From Rugosibacter sp. (GTDB lineage Bacteria; Pseudomonadota; Gammaproteobacteria; Burkholderiales; Rhodocyclaceae), in the NCBI GenBank assembly GCA_023257495.1, contig JALRCC010000002.1:1-15075 (forward strand): DNA of 15,075 nucleotides, read 5' to 3'. Positions 1 to 8,199 of the stretch are shown here, in pieces (within the stretch, counting starts at the first letter, position 1; each line of letters opens with the position of its first letter). The position numbers and the translations under genes are program-made. The notes under the pieces were generated by a model, which worked only from the letters and a program-made list of their open reading frames with translations, did no database searches and was not told the DNA's origin.

Positions 1-1005
1 GCGGTCGGCGTTATGGGGAGCGCCTCGCCCGAACGCATTGGCTCGCAATTGATAAATATGGCGCTGGCATTGGTCATCATGCGAGTAGTAGCTGGGCTAT
101 CGCCTCAACGGCTGGCTAGTCTGGCTGTGCCGGTTTATCTGGTGGGCATTGGTTTGCTGATTGGTGTGGCCTTGTTCGGTGATATTTCCAAAGGTGCCCG
201 GCGTTGGCTGAATTTAGGATTCATGCGTGTGCAACCGTCCGAAATCATGAAAATTGCCATGCCTCTCTTACTCGCCTGGTTTTTTCATCGACGTACAACG
301 CGGCCACGGTTGGTTGACTTCGTTATCGCTGCTCTGCTGCTGTTGGTGCCTGTTTGGTTGATCATGCGTCAACCGGATTTAGGTACGGCAGTACTCGTTT
401 TGGCTGCCGGCTTTTATGTGATTTTTTTTGCAGGGCTACCATGGAAAATTCTTGCGGGCATGGTGATTACCGCGTTGGCTGCAGCACCGCTAGCCTGGAA
501 TTTTTTGCACGACTATCAACGTCATCGCATCCTGACGCTGCTCGATCCGGAAAAAGATCCGCTCGGCAAGGGTTTCCACATTATTCAATCCACTATCGCG
601 ATCGGCTCGGGGGGGTTATTCGGCAAGGGTTGGCGGGCAGGTACGCAAGCCCAGCTTGAATTCATACCCGAGCACCATACTGATTTTATCTTTGCTGTAT
701 TTGCCGAAGAGTTTGGTCTTGTAGGTAACGTAGTACTCCTGATCCTCTATGGCTTTTTGATTGGTCGTGGGTTCGTGATCGCAGCCCAGGCCACGTCACT
801 CTTTGGCCGTTTGTTGGCCGGGTCGATCACGATGATTTTTTTCACGTATGCTTTTGTCAATATCGGGATGGTGTCCGGCCTTTTGCCAGTGGTCGGTGTG
901 CCTCTGCCTCTGGTGAGTTACGGTGGTACATCACTGGTAACACTGTTTATCGGTATCGGGATGCTGATGTCAATCCACAATAACCGCATGTTGATTCAAA
1001 AATGA
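1..1005 (+). CDS. rodA: RodA (MrdB), SEDS peptidoglycan glycosyltransferase, 5' partial
   Basis: RodA is the SEDS-family glycosyltransferase that polymerises lipid II in the inner membrane with PBP2 during side-wall growth of rods. The frame is open from base 1, with four codons before the first visible ATG at 13, and the N-terminal membrane segment is missing, so the true start lies upstream of the window. About 334 residues are visible. They are strongly hydrophobic and carry family landmarks: KGARRWL, QPSEIMKIA, QPDLGTAVL, HDYQRHRI, LLDPEKDPLG, HIIQSTIAIGSGG and the C-terminal GLLPVVGVPLPLVSYGG block. The HTDFIF motif (Asp codon 682-684) contains what I take to be the conserved SEDS catalytic aspartate. 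The stop codon overlaps the rlpA start (ATGA, 1002-1005), implying translational coupling. FtsW is the main alternative, but the sequence and the rlpA neighbour fit RodA. Confidence 0.97.
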   Translation, partial: AVGVMGSASPERIGSQLINMALALVIMRVVAGLSPQRLASLAVPVYLVGIGLLIGVALFGDISKGARRWLNLGFMRVQPSEIMKIAMPLLLAWFFHRRTTRPRLVDFVIAALLLLVPVWLIMRQPDLGTAVLVLAAGFYVIFFAGLPWKILAGMVITALAAAPLAWNFLHDYQRHRILTLLDPEKDPLGKGFHIIQSTIAIGSGGLFGKGWRAGTQAQLEFIPEHHTDFIFAVFAEEFGLVGNVVLLILYGFLIGRGFVIAAQATSLFGRLLAGSITMIFFTYAFVNIGMVSGLLPVVGVPLPLVSYGGTSLVTLFIGIGMLMSIHNNRMLIQK

Positions 1006-1952
1006 AGCATCTATTTTTTCTTGCGCTGTGGTCGTTGTTTCTCGCTGCTTGTGGCTCGCAACCCCCGAGACCGGTGGTTGATCGCAGTGCAGGCCAAGCT
1101 TCTGCCGTATCACCAGCGCCGACTTTTAAAACCAGAGTTCCGGAAGAGCTATCCGGCGATAAGTCCAAAAGATCTGGCGGGTATTACAAGGATGATGGTC
1201 CGGGTGATAATCCCCCTGAAAATATTGATGCGATTCCCGATGCCGTGCCACGTGATGAACCCTTGCACCGTTTTGCCAACAAGGCCTACTCGGTGCTCGG
1301 AAAAGATTATGTGCCCCTGAGCCAACGCACCCCTTATAGCGAAACAGGTATCGCCAGCTGGTATGGCCGCAAATTTCACGGTCAGAAAACCTCTAGCGGA
1401 GAACCTTATGACATGTACGGGATGACCGCTGCGCACCCCACGTTGCCGATCCCTTCGTATGTTCGCGTGACTAATCAGAGCAACGGAAAATCGGTGATTC
1501 TGCGCGTCAATGACCGTGGCCCGTTTCACGCTGATCGGGTGATTGATCTTTCCTGGACCGCAGCGTACAAATTGGGCTACCTTGAGCAAGGCAGCACACA
1601 AGTCAAGCTGGAAAGCATTTTGCCGGGAGACGAACCAGTTGCTTCGCCGATAATTCGTAGCGCACCTTTGAGTACCAACGCTAACACCACTGCCGCACCG
1701 CTGTCCGGGGTGCAACGCGCCCAAGGCTATTTCATCCAGATTGGTGCATTTGGGCAGCGTGATAATGCTGAAGCGCTGCGCGCCCATATGGCGCGGGAGC
1801 TAGGTGCTCTGGGTGACAAGCTGGTGATTGACGCCGCAAAGGGGATGTTCCGCGTTCAGTTGGGTCCATGGGCAAATGCTGCTGCTGCCCAACAAGCGGG
1901 AAATCAACTACGTGAACGCCTGGGGATGAGCGCTATCGTTGTGCAACCGTAG
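1002..1952 (+). CDS. rlpA: RlpA, septal-ring lytic transglycosylase lipoprotein (DPBB + SPOR)
   Basis: RlpA is an outer-membrane lipoprotein. In Pseudomonas it cleaves peptide-free glycan strands and its SPOR domain brings it to division sites. This 316-residue protein starts with a lipoprotein signal peptide and an LAAC lipobox, with the acylated cysteine at C17. A low-complexity linker follows. The double-psi beta-barrel spans about residues 113-205 and contains GIASWYG, the His of TAAHPTLP (H145) and the Asp of VNDRGPF (D171); these match the two residues reported as catalytic in Pseudomonas RlpA. The SPOR domain spans about 241-316 (YFIQIGAF, FRVQLGPW). The start is the ATG overlapping the rodA stop. 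Linker residues 35-42 (AVSPAPTF) are encoded by a minus-strand copy of the 23-bp dispersed repeat, which is unusual inside a gene. Confidence 0.96.
   Translation: MKHLFFLALWSLFLAACGSQPPRPVVDRSAGQASAVSPAPTFKTRVPEELSGDKSKRSGGYYKDDGPGDNPPENIDAIPDAVPRDEPLHRFANKAYSVLGKDYVPLSQRTPYSETGIASWYGRKFHGQKTSSGEPYDMYGMTAAHPTLPIPSYVRVTNQSNGKSVILRVNDRGPFHADRVIDLSWTAAYKLGYLEQGSTQVKLESILPGDEPVASPIIRSAPLSTNANTTAAPLSGVQRAQGYFIQIGAFGQRDNAEALRAHMARELGALGDKLVIDAAKGMFRVQLGPWANAAAAQQAGNQLRERLGMSAIVVQP
1105..1127 (-). repeat. Dispersed 23-bp repeat, copy 1 (inside rlpA)
   Basis: Read on the minus strand this is four A's followed by GTCGGCGCTGGTGATACGG, identical to copies 2 and 3. It lies in the unstructured linker of RlpA, between lipobox and catalytic domain, where added residues should be tolerated. 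On the coding strand it specifies VSPAPTF. The base before the four A's is a T on the minus strand, and the base after the motif is a C, as in copy 2. Confidence 0.93.
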
Positions 1953-2358
1953 CGCAGAGAAAAGACGCCGGGCCCGTAAATGCTGCTATGCAACATATTG
2001 AAAGAGAGGGCATTTTTATTTATAAACTCGTAAAAACTGGGTGTAAGGCCTTGTCTTGGGACACCAGTGCGTGCTAGCCTACGCCTGTCTTCTATAAGTG
2101 TGTGAGTTTGAAGCTGCTTTCCCAGACATTTGTCATTCACTGCATGTTTGGTTGCTTTCAAACAAGAAATAAAAAAGATGTAAAAAATACAATGGGGAGG
2201 AGTAGTTCGTTGCTTCTTGACACTGATACGGATAAGAGCAGCTTGGTTCAGTGCTCGTGTTTACCATCCGAATGAGCGCGGCCGTCGTTGGAGTTCATTG
2301 TCTGTAAGCCGCCTGGTTCGTTTCTATCTGAATAATTTATCAACCAAACAAACTGTCT
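1953..2358. other. 406-base intergenic gap between rlpA and the envelope/catabolic module
   Basis: This gap marks the upstream edge of the inserted-looking module. It is AT-rich, with A tracts near 2170-2190. I see no tRNA, no insertion-sequence ends, no obvious rho-independent terminator for rlpA and no convincing gene. TTGACA occurs at 2217-2222 but lacks a good -10 box at normal spacing. TATAAG (2093-2098) and TACAAT (2188-2193) lack good -35 partners. A promoter for the gene at 2359 probably lies here but cannot be placed with confidence. Confidence 0.6.
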
Positions 2359-3318
2359 ATGAAAATCAAAATTTCTACGATTGGCCTGGCATGTGCTGCA
2401 TTGCTTACAGGCTTGAGTGGCTGTAGCGGCGAAGCAGATCTCACCGCAGTGCAAGCCGAGCGTGCTAAACCCATACAGCGTAGCGATATCATGCAGGCCA
2501 TTGCAACGCATGGTACCCACGTCGCCGTGGGGACGCAAAGCGGCGCGGTCATTACTTCGGCTGATTCAGGTAAAACCTGGGTGCGCCAAGCGCTCGACAA
2601 ACCTTTTCTGGCTTCAATTATTGATATGACGGCCTGCCCTGACGGCAGCTTTCTCGGTCTTGATTTTTATGGTCGCGTCTGGAGTAGTGATGCTAACGGC
2701 CAGAAATGGGTTGCGCATAAGCTCGAAGCCCCTCAAACAGGCTTGACCATTTCCTGTGACAAGTCTGGCGCATGGTGGGTTGCGGGTACTTATGCCACGA
2801 TCGCCAAAAGCAGCGACCAAGGGAAAACGTGGCGGGTTATTGATAATCAGCAGGATGCACAAATCACCGCCTTGCGCTGGGTTAATGAAAAACGCGCGCT
2901 AGCTATGGGCGAATTCGGTCTTGTGCTAAGAACAGATGACGGTGGTGAAACGTGGCAGAAGCTACCCCCTGTTTCCGCAGATTTTTATCCTTATGACATC
3001 TTGTCCGTTGACGAAAACACGGCTTGGGTTTCAGGTGTTGCGGGACAGATGCGGCTAACCAAGGATGGCGGTAAAACTTGGGAGGGCAAGGAAAGCAAGG
3101 CAGGCGCACCACTGTATCGATTGTTCTTTCATAAAGGCACGCCCTATGGTGTCGGTGCTCGCGGTACGGTCGCACGGCTGGAAGGTGACGTTTGGCAGTC
3201 AGTTGCCTACCCAGATGCTATCCCTGTCTTTCTAGGTAGTGGCGCGTCGCTTGAGGGCAGTGACAATCTGTTGATTGGCGGCCCGGCTGGATTGCTACGT
3301 TCTGTACCAATGAAGTAA
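2359..3318 (+). CDS. YCF48/BNR-like Asp-box repeat lipoprotein, probable beta-propeller
   Basis: This 319-residue protein is predicted to be exported and lipid-anchored. A short basic and hydrophobic N-terminus ends in an LSGC lipobox with cysteine C22. The mature part contains repeated Asp-box motifs of the S/T-x-D-x-G-x-T-W type: SADSGKTW (67-74), SSDANGQKW (109-117), SSDQGKTW (152-159), RTDDGGETW (191-199) and TKDGGKTW (234-241). Such repeats mark beta-propellers of the BNR/sialidase-like group, including the YCF48/HCF136 photosystem II assembly family. Photosynthesis is not implied: non-photosynthetic proteobacteria carry YCF48-like proteins beside RND transporters and DUF1302/DUF1329 genes, as here. 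A role as an envelope scaffold or partner of the RND protein 48 bases downstream is inference. No strong ribosome binding site precedes the ATG; it was chosen because it gives a complete lipoprotein signal. Confidence 0.88.
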   Translation: MKIKISTIGLACAALLTGLSGCSGEADLTAVQAERAKPIQRSDIMQAIATHGTHVAVGTQSGAVITSADSGKTWVRQALDKPFLASIIDMTACPDGSFLGLDFYGRVWSSDANGQKWVAHKLEAPQTGLTISCDKSGAWWVAGTYATIAKSSDQGKTWRVIDNQQDAQITALRWVNEKRALAMGEFGLVLRTDDGGETWQKLPPVSADFYPYDILSVDENTAWVSGVAGQMRLTKDGGKTWEGKESKAGAPLYRLFFHKGTPYGVGARGTVARLEGDVWQSVAYPDAIPVFLGSGASLEGSDNLLIGGPAGLLRSVPMK

Positions 3319-3366
3319 TCACCACACATTAATCAATAAAGTAATCAACCGGAGTCACCAAAGATT

Positions 3367-5772
3367 ATGGTTACACGAGCATTCATAAGTTTCCGCGACA
3401 AAATGACCCATTTCCTCCATCGCGGCGAGGATTGGCTGTTTGCCAACCCGAAAATTGTTCTCGCAATTGTCGGCATTATTACCGCCGCGTTTGCCTGGCA
3501 AGTGCCAAAATTGCAAATTTTCAGTGACTTCAATGACCTGCTGCCCCAAAAGCATCCCTACATCCAGGTGTACAACCGGATGAAAGAGAACTTTGGTGGC
3601 GCTAATTCCGTCATCATGGCCATTGAGGTTGAAAAAGGCACGATCTTTAATGAGAAAACGCTGGCCTTGATTCATAAGGCGACGCAAGGTGTTGATAACC
3701 TGCCCAGTGTTAACCACAATCTGGTTAGCTCAATTGCTCATCGTACGGTACGCAAAGTGTCGCTTTCCCCAGAAGGCGGTTTTGTTTCCGAGCTTTATTA
3801 CGATAGTCAGGAACCAAGCTATACACCAGAGCGACTGGCTAAATTACAGGCGGATATTCTGGCTGATCCGGCGGTGTACGGTCTTTTAGTCTCGCCTGAC
3901 CTCAAAGCCGCACTAGTCCGTGGTCAGCTCAACGAAGGTAACGTTGATTACCCCAAGTTTTTCAATGAGCTAAAGACATTACGCGATTCACTGGCAAGCC
4001 CTGGGCACAAGATTTACGTCACTGGCAATCCGGTACTCACCGCCTGGGTATACACCTACCTGCCAGAGATGGTTTCAATTCTTGCCTGGACGGCAGTTTT
4101 ACTCGCGACGTTGTTGATCCTTTATTACCGTCGGCTGTACGGGATTGCTCTGCCGATATTGGGCATTGCACTCTCCACGCTGTGGGGTCTGGGGTTCATG
4201 GCGGCAATGGGCATCAATCTTGAGCCCTTGAGTTTGCCGATTCCCTTCTTGATCGCTGCTCGCGCCATGTCACACGGCACTCAGCTGGTTTCGCGTTACT
4301 ACGAAGAGCTTGATGTACACAAAAACGCAGCCATTTCTGCACGTAAAACTTTGGAAGCGTTATTCCGCCCAGGCTCATTGGCGATTATTGTGGATGCCAT
4401 CGGGATTACCGTGCTGATGCTCGGTACTGCACCGTTTAACACCAAACTGGGTGCGGCGGCCGGCTTTTGGGGCTTCTCGGTTATTTTCACCGTGCATTTC
4501 ATGATTCCATTGGCTTTGAGCGTGTTACCGCAACCCAAGAAAACCGTGAACGGTAATGTGGCTGTGCGCGAAGCGCTGGGTGCATTCATGCGGTACACCG
4601 GGGGCACCACGACCGGCGCACGGGTGATTCTGCTGGTTACCTTCCTGGGTATGGCTGCTTCATACGGTTATATCCGCCACGTCCAGATTGGTGAATCGGA
4701 GCCAGGTTCGCCACTCTTGGCCCGCGACCATGACTTCAACTTGTCAACCAAGGCAATCAACGAGCGATTCCCAGGTTCAGAAGAGCTCAATATCATTATC
4801 CGCACAGATGAAGCTGGTGGCATTAAAAAGCCGGAGGTGATGGCAGCGATTGAGCGCTTTCAAGCGCACATGATGAGTGATCCTACCGTTGGGGGCACTA
4901 GGGCATTGCCCATTGTGGTGCGTGTTTTCAATCGCCTAACGCACAGTGATGATCCGCGCTGGATGCAAACTCCATCAACGGGCGCAGAAAGTGGTGGCCT
5001 CATGTTTGCCTTCATGGCATCCAGCCCGATTCCAGGCGCATTGAAAGAATTCATTACGCCGGAAGACACAGAAGCCAACCTCGTCTTTTATTACAAAGAT
5101 CATCAAGCCACCACCATTACTCGTGCTGCAGCCATGGCGCTGGAAGGCAAAAAGATGATCGAAGCCGAGGTGCCGGGTGTGCATGTCGAACTTGCAGGTG
5201 GCATTGTCGGAGTGAATGCGGCCGGTAACGAAGCATTGCACCGCGACCATATGATCATCATTCCAGCTGTGCTGTTGTTGTCTTTCTTGTTGGTGGCTGT
5301 GTATTACCAGTCGCTGCATGCAGGCTGGTTGATGATTCTGCCCATGCTGTTTGCCACGGCCATGACCTATGCCTACATGGGCTGGAAGAATATCGGCATC
5401 AACGTGAATACCGTGCCGGTAATTACCGTGGGTGTTGGGGTGGGTATCGATTACGCGGTGTACTTTATGGATCGTATCCGTGAAGAATTCGCCCATTCGC
5501 GCGATATTCACAAAGCCGTGATTAACGCAGTGGCTACTACTGGCTATGCAGTAAGCTTTACGGCCACCACGCTTATTGCCGGTGTGATTCTGTGGATATT
5601 CATGTCCAGCTTGCGCTTTCAGTCAGACACTGCCGTGCTGCTTTCATTCATGCTGATTGTGAATGCAATAGCCGCCATGTTCATTGTGCCCGCTTGGTGT
5701 GTTGTATTCAAGCCGCATTTTGTGACGCATACGGAAGTGGATGCTGACGGTGTGATTCAAGAAAAGGTTTAA
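3367..5772 (+). CDS. RND/MMPL-family inner-membrane transporter
   Basis: This 801-residue protein has the duplicated RND layout: one transmembrane helix, a large periplasmic domain, five helices, then the same again. The first helix is near residues 27-45, with a loop to about 230 and helices to about 390. The second half starts near 417, with a loop to about 628 and final helices to about 785. It matches MMPL-type or COG1033 'predicted exporter' proteins rather than drug-efflux AcrB, and it has no adaptor or TolC partner here. The second-half motif GVGIDYAVYF holds D695-Y696, equivalent to the proton-relay Asp-Tyr pair of MmpL3-like proteins. The aligned first-half site is ARAMSHG (S302-H303). 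GGAG at 3351-3354 is a rather distant ribosome binding site. Related MMPL proteins such as HpnN and MmpL3 move lipids, so a hydrophobic substrate is likely. Import or export is not decidable. Confidence 0.93.
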   Translation: MVTRAFISFRDKMTHFLHRGEDWLFANPKIVLAIVGIITAAFAWQVPKLQIFSDFNDLLPQKHPYIQVYNRMKENFGGANSVIMAIEVEKGTIFNEKTLALIHKATQGVDNLPSVNHNLVSSIAHRTVRKVSLSPEGGFVSELYYDSQEPSYTPERLAKLQADILADPAVYGLLVSPDLKAALVRGQLNEGNVDYPKFFNELKTLRDSLASPGHKIYVTGNPVLTAWVYTYLPEMVSILAWTAVLLATLLILYYRRLYGIALPILGIALSTLWGLGFMAAMGINLEPLSLPIPFLIAARAMSHGTQLVSRYYEELDVHKNAAISARKTLEALFRPGSLAIIVDAIGITVLMLGTAPFNTKLGAAAGFWGFSVIFTVHFMIPLALSVLPQPKKTVNGNVAVREALGAFMRYTGGTTTGARVILLVTFLGMAASYGYIRHVQIGESEPGSPLLARDHDFNLSTKAINERFPGSEELNIIIRTDEAGGIKKPEVMAAIERFQAHMMSDPTVGGTRALPIVVRVFNRLTHSDDPRWMQTPSTGAESGGLMFAFMASSPIPGALKEFITPEDTEANLVFYYKDHQATTITRAAAMALEGKKMIEAEVPGVHVELAGGIVGVNAAGNEALHRDHMIIIPAVLLLSFLLVAVYYQSLHAGWLMILPMLFATAMTYAYMGWKNIGINVNTVPVITVGVGVGIDYAVYFMDRIREEFAHSRDIHKAVINAVATTGYAVSFTATTLIAGVILWIFMSSLRFQSDTAVLLSFMLIVNAIAAMFIVPAWCVVFKPHFVTHTEVDADGVIQEKV

Positions 5773-5783
5773 AAATAAAACTA

Positions 5784-5827
5784 CTACCAACGCCAATAAC
5801 AGTTAGCTTGCATGTTGGCGTTGGTAG
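5784..5827. repeat. Perfect 13-bp inverted repeat between RND gene and DUF1302 gene
   Basis: CTACCAACGCCAA (5784-5796) and TTGGCGTTGGTAG (5815-5827) are exact inverted copies around an 18-base loop, 11 bases after the RND stop. The + strand is followed by an A-rich stretch, not a T tract, so it is not a standard terminator for the RND gene. On the minus strand the hairpin is followed by a T-rich run, but no minus-strand gene needs it. It could be an RNA processing or stability hairpin that sets different levels of transporter and outer-membrane protein, or a regulator binding site. The function is unknown; the structure itself is clear. Confidence 0.82.
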
Positions 5828-5959
5828 AAAAATAAAAAAAGCAGGTGGAGTTGTAAGTTATTTTCCGTACGATTTGACGGAGAAAAGTGGTTTTTCCAGC
5901 AGAGGTCAAGGCGCGTGAGCTGGCGAAATTTTTAACTTATAAGAAGGAGGGGGCAAGCA

Positions 5960-8077
5960 ATGCACAAGCAGAAACGAAATCACTTTTTTCGGCATTACGC
6001 AAAAAAATGCGCAACCGCTACCACGATCTTGTCGCTAGGTCTGGCCGTAGCGACAATAACGACCGTGACAACACCGCAAGCTTTGGCGCAAGAAAGTCTG
6101 CCTGCGCTGGGTGAAGGCTCCAGTCCGTGGAAAGTGGATGTCTTTTATGAAAATGCCACCTACTTTCGCGGCAAGGACAATACCGGTAATCGGGTGGGCT
6201 TGTCCAAGTTCCGCAATACGCTGCAGGCAGAGGCCGATAAAGCGCTCTCGGATGGCTGGGCTTTCCACGGGATTTTCCGTGGCACGTATGATGGCGTCTA
6301 TCAGCTGAACAAGGATGAATACGGCAAGAGTGCCGGGGGTGCGGTAGCACTGGAAAGCTCTGCTCTCGCAGGTACACCTGCCCATTATTTGCCTTTTGGA
6401 CAAGGTGTTGTCAATTGGACTACAGCGCAAGGGATAGGACTCCCTCCTTCAAATACTTTTGGTTTTAACTCAACGATTCCTGGTGGACAGGTTAATCCCT
6501 CCACAAGTCCTGCGGCGGTAGCCAATTTGCCGTATAACCCTAACCAGGGTTTGCATTTATTGTTTGATCGTTGGGGCAACAATCCTGGTGGCGTACAAGT
6601 TGCTGTGCCGGTACGCCCATGTGATGTGGATAACCGGGGCTGTACTGATTTTGGTGGCTATGGGGATAAAAAACGTAGCGAGTTAGAGTCGCCGGAATTC
6701 AACAGCAAGCTGGATTTTATTCGCGAGTTCTACGTCAAGAAAAATTTCAACCTGGATGATGGCAAGCAAGTATTTGTCAAGCTCGGCAAACAGCAGGTAG
6801 TCTGGGGCCGTACCGATTTGTTCCGTGTGCTGGATGTGATCAACCCGGTCGACTATTCGCGCAACAACATCTACGATGAGTTGCAGGACATCCGCATCCC
6901 GATGTGGATTTTGCAAGCAGAATATCGCATGGGTGCGAGCGACACCTTCCAGGATCGCAATGTCTCGGTGGTGTGGAACTTCGATCAGTTTCGACCAAAT
7001 AATCTGGGTCAGTGTGGCACGCCGAATTCGATTCTCGATGCGGCTTGTGTCCTCCGTGCATTCAAGTCGCTTTGGGATAACGGGGGTACGATTGGTAACT
7101 TTGCCAGCGCTCTTCCTCCTGGCGCACCAGGAAATGGCCCCCATCTATCCACTGATTTTGGCCCGCACACTATAGGGATACGTAATGTTAGTCTCCCCGA
7201 TTGGTCGTTCAAAAATACCCAACTGGGCATCAAATGGGAAGGCGTTACAGCAGGCGGTTTTAGTTTCTCGCTCAATGGCCTGACCTATCGCTCACAGCTG
7301 CCCAGTCTGCACATGTTTAATGTTGGTGCAGTGAATCCGTTTATTGGGACGGTAGTGAATACATCCGACTTGATAGCCTTTGATCTGGTCTACCCTCGTG
7401 TCAGTTTGATTGGTGGTTCGGCTGACTTCCAGATTCCAGATGCAAACCTGGCCGTTCGTCTGGAAGCTGCACTGACCCACGGTGAAGAGTTTGGCAATTC
7501 GGCGCAGGCGTCGGGTTACTCCAAAAATCGCGTGTTCCGTTCGGTGATCGGTCTGGATCGGCCAACAATCATTCCCTGGATCAACGAAGCCGAAGCCACG
7601 CTGTTTTCAGCGCAGCTTTTCTATCAGCATATTTTTGACCATGAGTTATATGACCGCCCATTTGGAAAAATAGGTATGGTGGATTGGGAAAATAACTTCA
7701 CGGGCACTTTGCTGATCCGTGCCTCTTTGATGAATGCCCGGTTGAACCCACAGGTAGTGCTGGCACGTGACTTTAAAGCGCACGCATTTGCTGTGGCACC
7801 GTCTGTGTCATACCGCTATTCTGACAACCTGTCATTTAATGTGGGTGCAAATTTCAAGTTCCTCGCCGATGACAAGCGCTTGCACTTTGCAGATCAACGA
7901 GATTCCGGTTCATTTGCTCCCTTTGGTGCATATACCGATGCTAATGGCAACACGCAAACGGGTCCTGGCGCGTGGGGTCTTAGTGGCTTGGTCCCGCTGG
8001 GCGCTTTCCGAGCCGGCCCGATTGGCGCTGCCTGGAGAGAGGACGAAATTCAATTCAGCATGAAGTACAAGTTCTGA
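5960..8077 (+). CDS. DUF1302 family outer-membrane beta-barrel protein
   Basis: This 705-residue protein begins with a long, basic Sec signal peptide. Predicted cleavage follows QALA at residue 43, leaving a mature N-terminus QESLPAL. The body has alternating amphipathic strands and many aromatic residues, and it ends in SMKYKF, a terminal phenylalanine typical of BAM-inserted barrels. The block KLGKQQVVWGRTDLFRVLDVINPVDY (about 273-298) and the segment around SELESPEF are typical of DUF1302. Two cysteine pairs, C221/C228 and C352/C363, could form disulfides in surface loops. AAGGAGG at 5944-5950, nine bases before the ATG, is a strong ribosome binding site and fixes the start. DUF1302 genes are commonly followed by DUF1329 genes, as here. 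A pore or receptor for a hydrophobic compound is the usual guess; no biochemical role is assured. Confidence 0.9.
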   Translation: MHKQKRNHFFRHYAKKCATATTILSLGLAVATITTVTTPQALAQESLPALGEGSSPWKVDVFYENATYFRGKDNTGNRVGLSKFRNTLQAEADKALSDGWAFHGIFRGTYDGVYQLNKDEYGKSAGGAVALESSALAGTPAHYLPFGQGVVNWTTAQGIGLPPSNTFGFNSTIPGGQVNPSTSPAAVANLPYNPNQGLHLLFDRWGNNPGGVQVAVPVRPCDVDNRGCTDFGGYGDKKRSELESPEFNSKLDFIREFYVKKNFNLDDGKQVFVKLGKQQVVWGRTDLFRVLDVINPVDYSRNNIYDELQDIRIPMWILQAEYRMGASDTFQDRNVSVVWNFDQFRPNNLGQCGTPNSILDAACVLRAFKSLWDNGGTIGNFASALPPGAPGNGPHLSTDFGPHTIGIRNVSLPDWSFKNTQLGIKWEGVTAGGFSFSLNGLTYRSQLPSLHMFNVGAVNPFIGTVVNTSDLIAFDLVYPRVSLIGGSADFQIPDANLAVRLEAALTHGEEFGNSAQASGYSKNRVFRSVIGLDRPTIIPWINEAEATLFSAQLFYQHIFDHELYDRPFGKIGMVDWENNFTGTLLIRASLMNARLNPQVVLARDFKAHAFAVAPSVSYRYSDNLSFNVGANFKFLADDKRLHFADQRDSGSFAPFGAYTDANGNTQTGPGAWGLSGLVPLGAFRAGPIGAAWREDEIQFSMKYKF

Positions 8078-8086
8078 TAGCGCATG

Positions 8087-8109
8087 AAAAGTCGGCGCTG
8101 GTGATACGG
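8087..8109 (+). repeat. Dispersed 23-bp repeat, copy 2 (intergenic, after DUF1302 gene)
   Basis: Four A's followed by GTCGGCGCTGGTGATACGG, starting 10 bases after the DUF1302 stop codon and identical to copies 1 and 3. Its segment TCGGCGCTG (8092-8100) is matched by an inverted CAGCGCCGA at 8127-8135, giving a possible 9-bp stem with a 26-base loop. No T tract follows, so strong termination is unlikely. The following gene would still be reached by read-through. Confidence 0.93.
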
Positions 8110-8199
8110 CAACACGATCAATAAAGCAGCGCCGATCAAACTGTATGGCTAATGAACGATTCAATACATCATCAAATACATTAGAGAGAGGTTAATGCA

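Noticed and set aside
1149..1787. 212-codon open frame on the minus strand across rlpA
   Set aside because: Antisense to a well-supported gene; product unrelated to any family I recognise.
2217..2240. TTGACA suggesting a sigma-70 promoter for the YCF48-like gene
   Set aside because: No acceptable -10 box at 16-18 bases; the nearby GATAAG is only eight bases away.
2192..2275. 27-codon ORF starting ATG in the rlpA-YCF48 gap
   Set aside because: No ribosome binding site at proper distance before the ATG, no recognisable family, and such a short open frame is expected by chance.
4975..5511. 178-codon open frame on the minus strand across the RND gene
   Set aside because: His-rich antisense product typical of a shadow frame of a membrane protein gene.
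5887..6114. Frame opening at GTG before and across the DUF1302 gene start
   Set aside because: It runs through the DUF1302 signal-peptide coding region in another frame, has no ribosome binding site, and gives a low-complexity product; the downstream ATG with AAGGAGG is clearly real.
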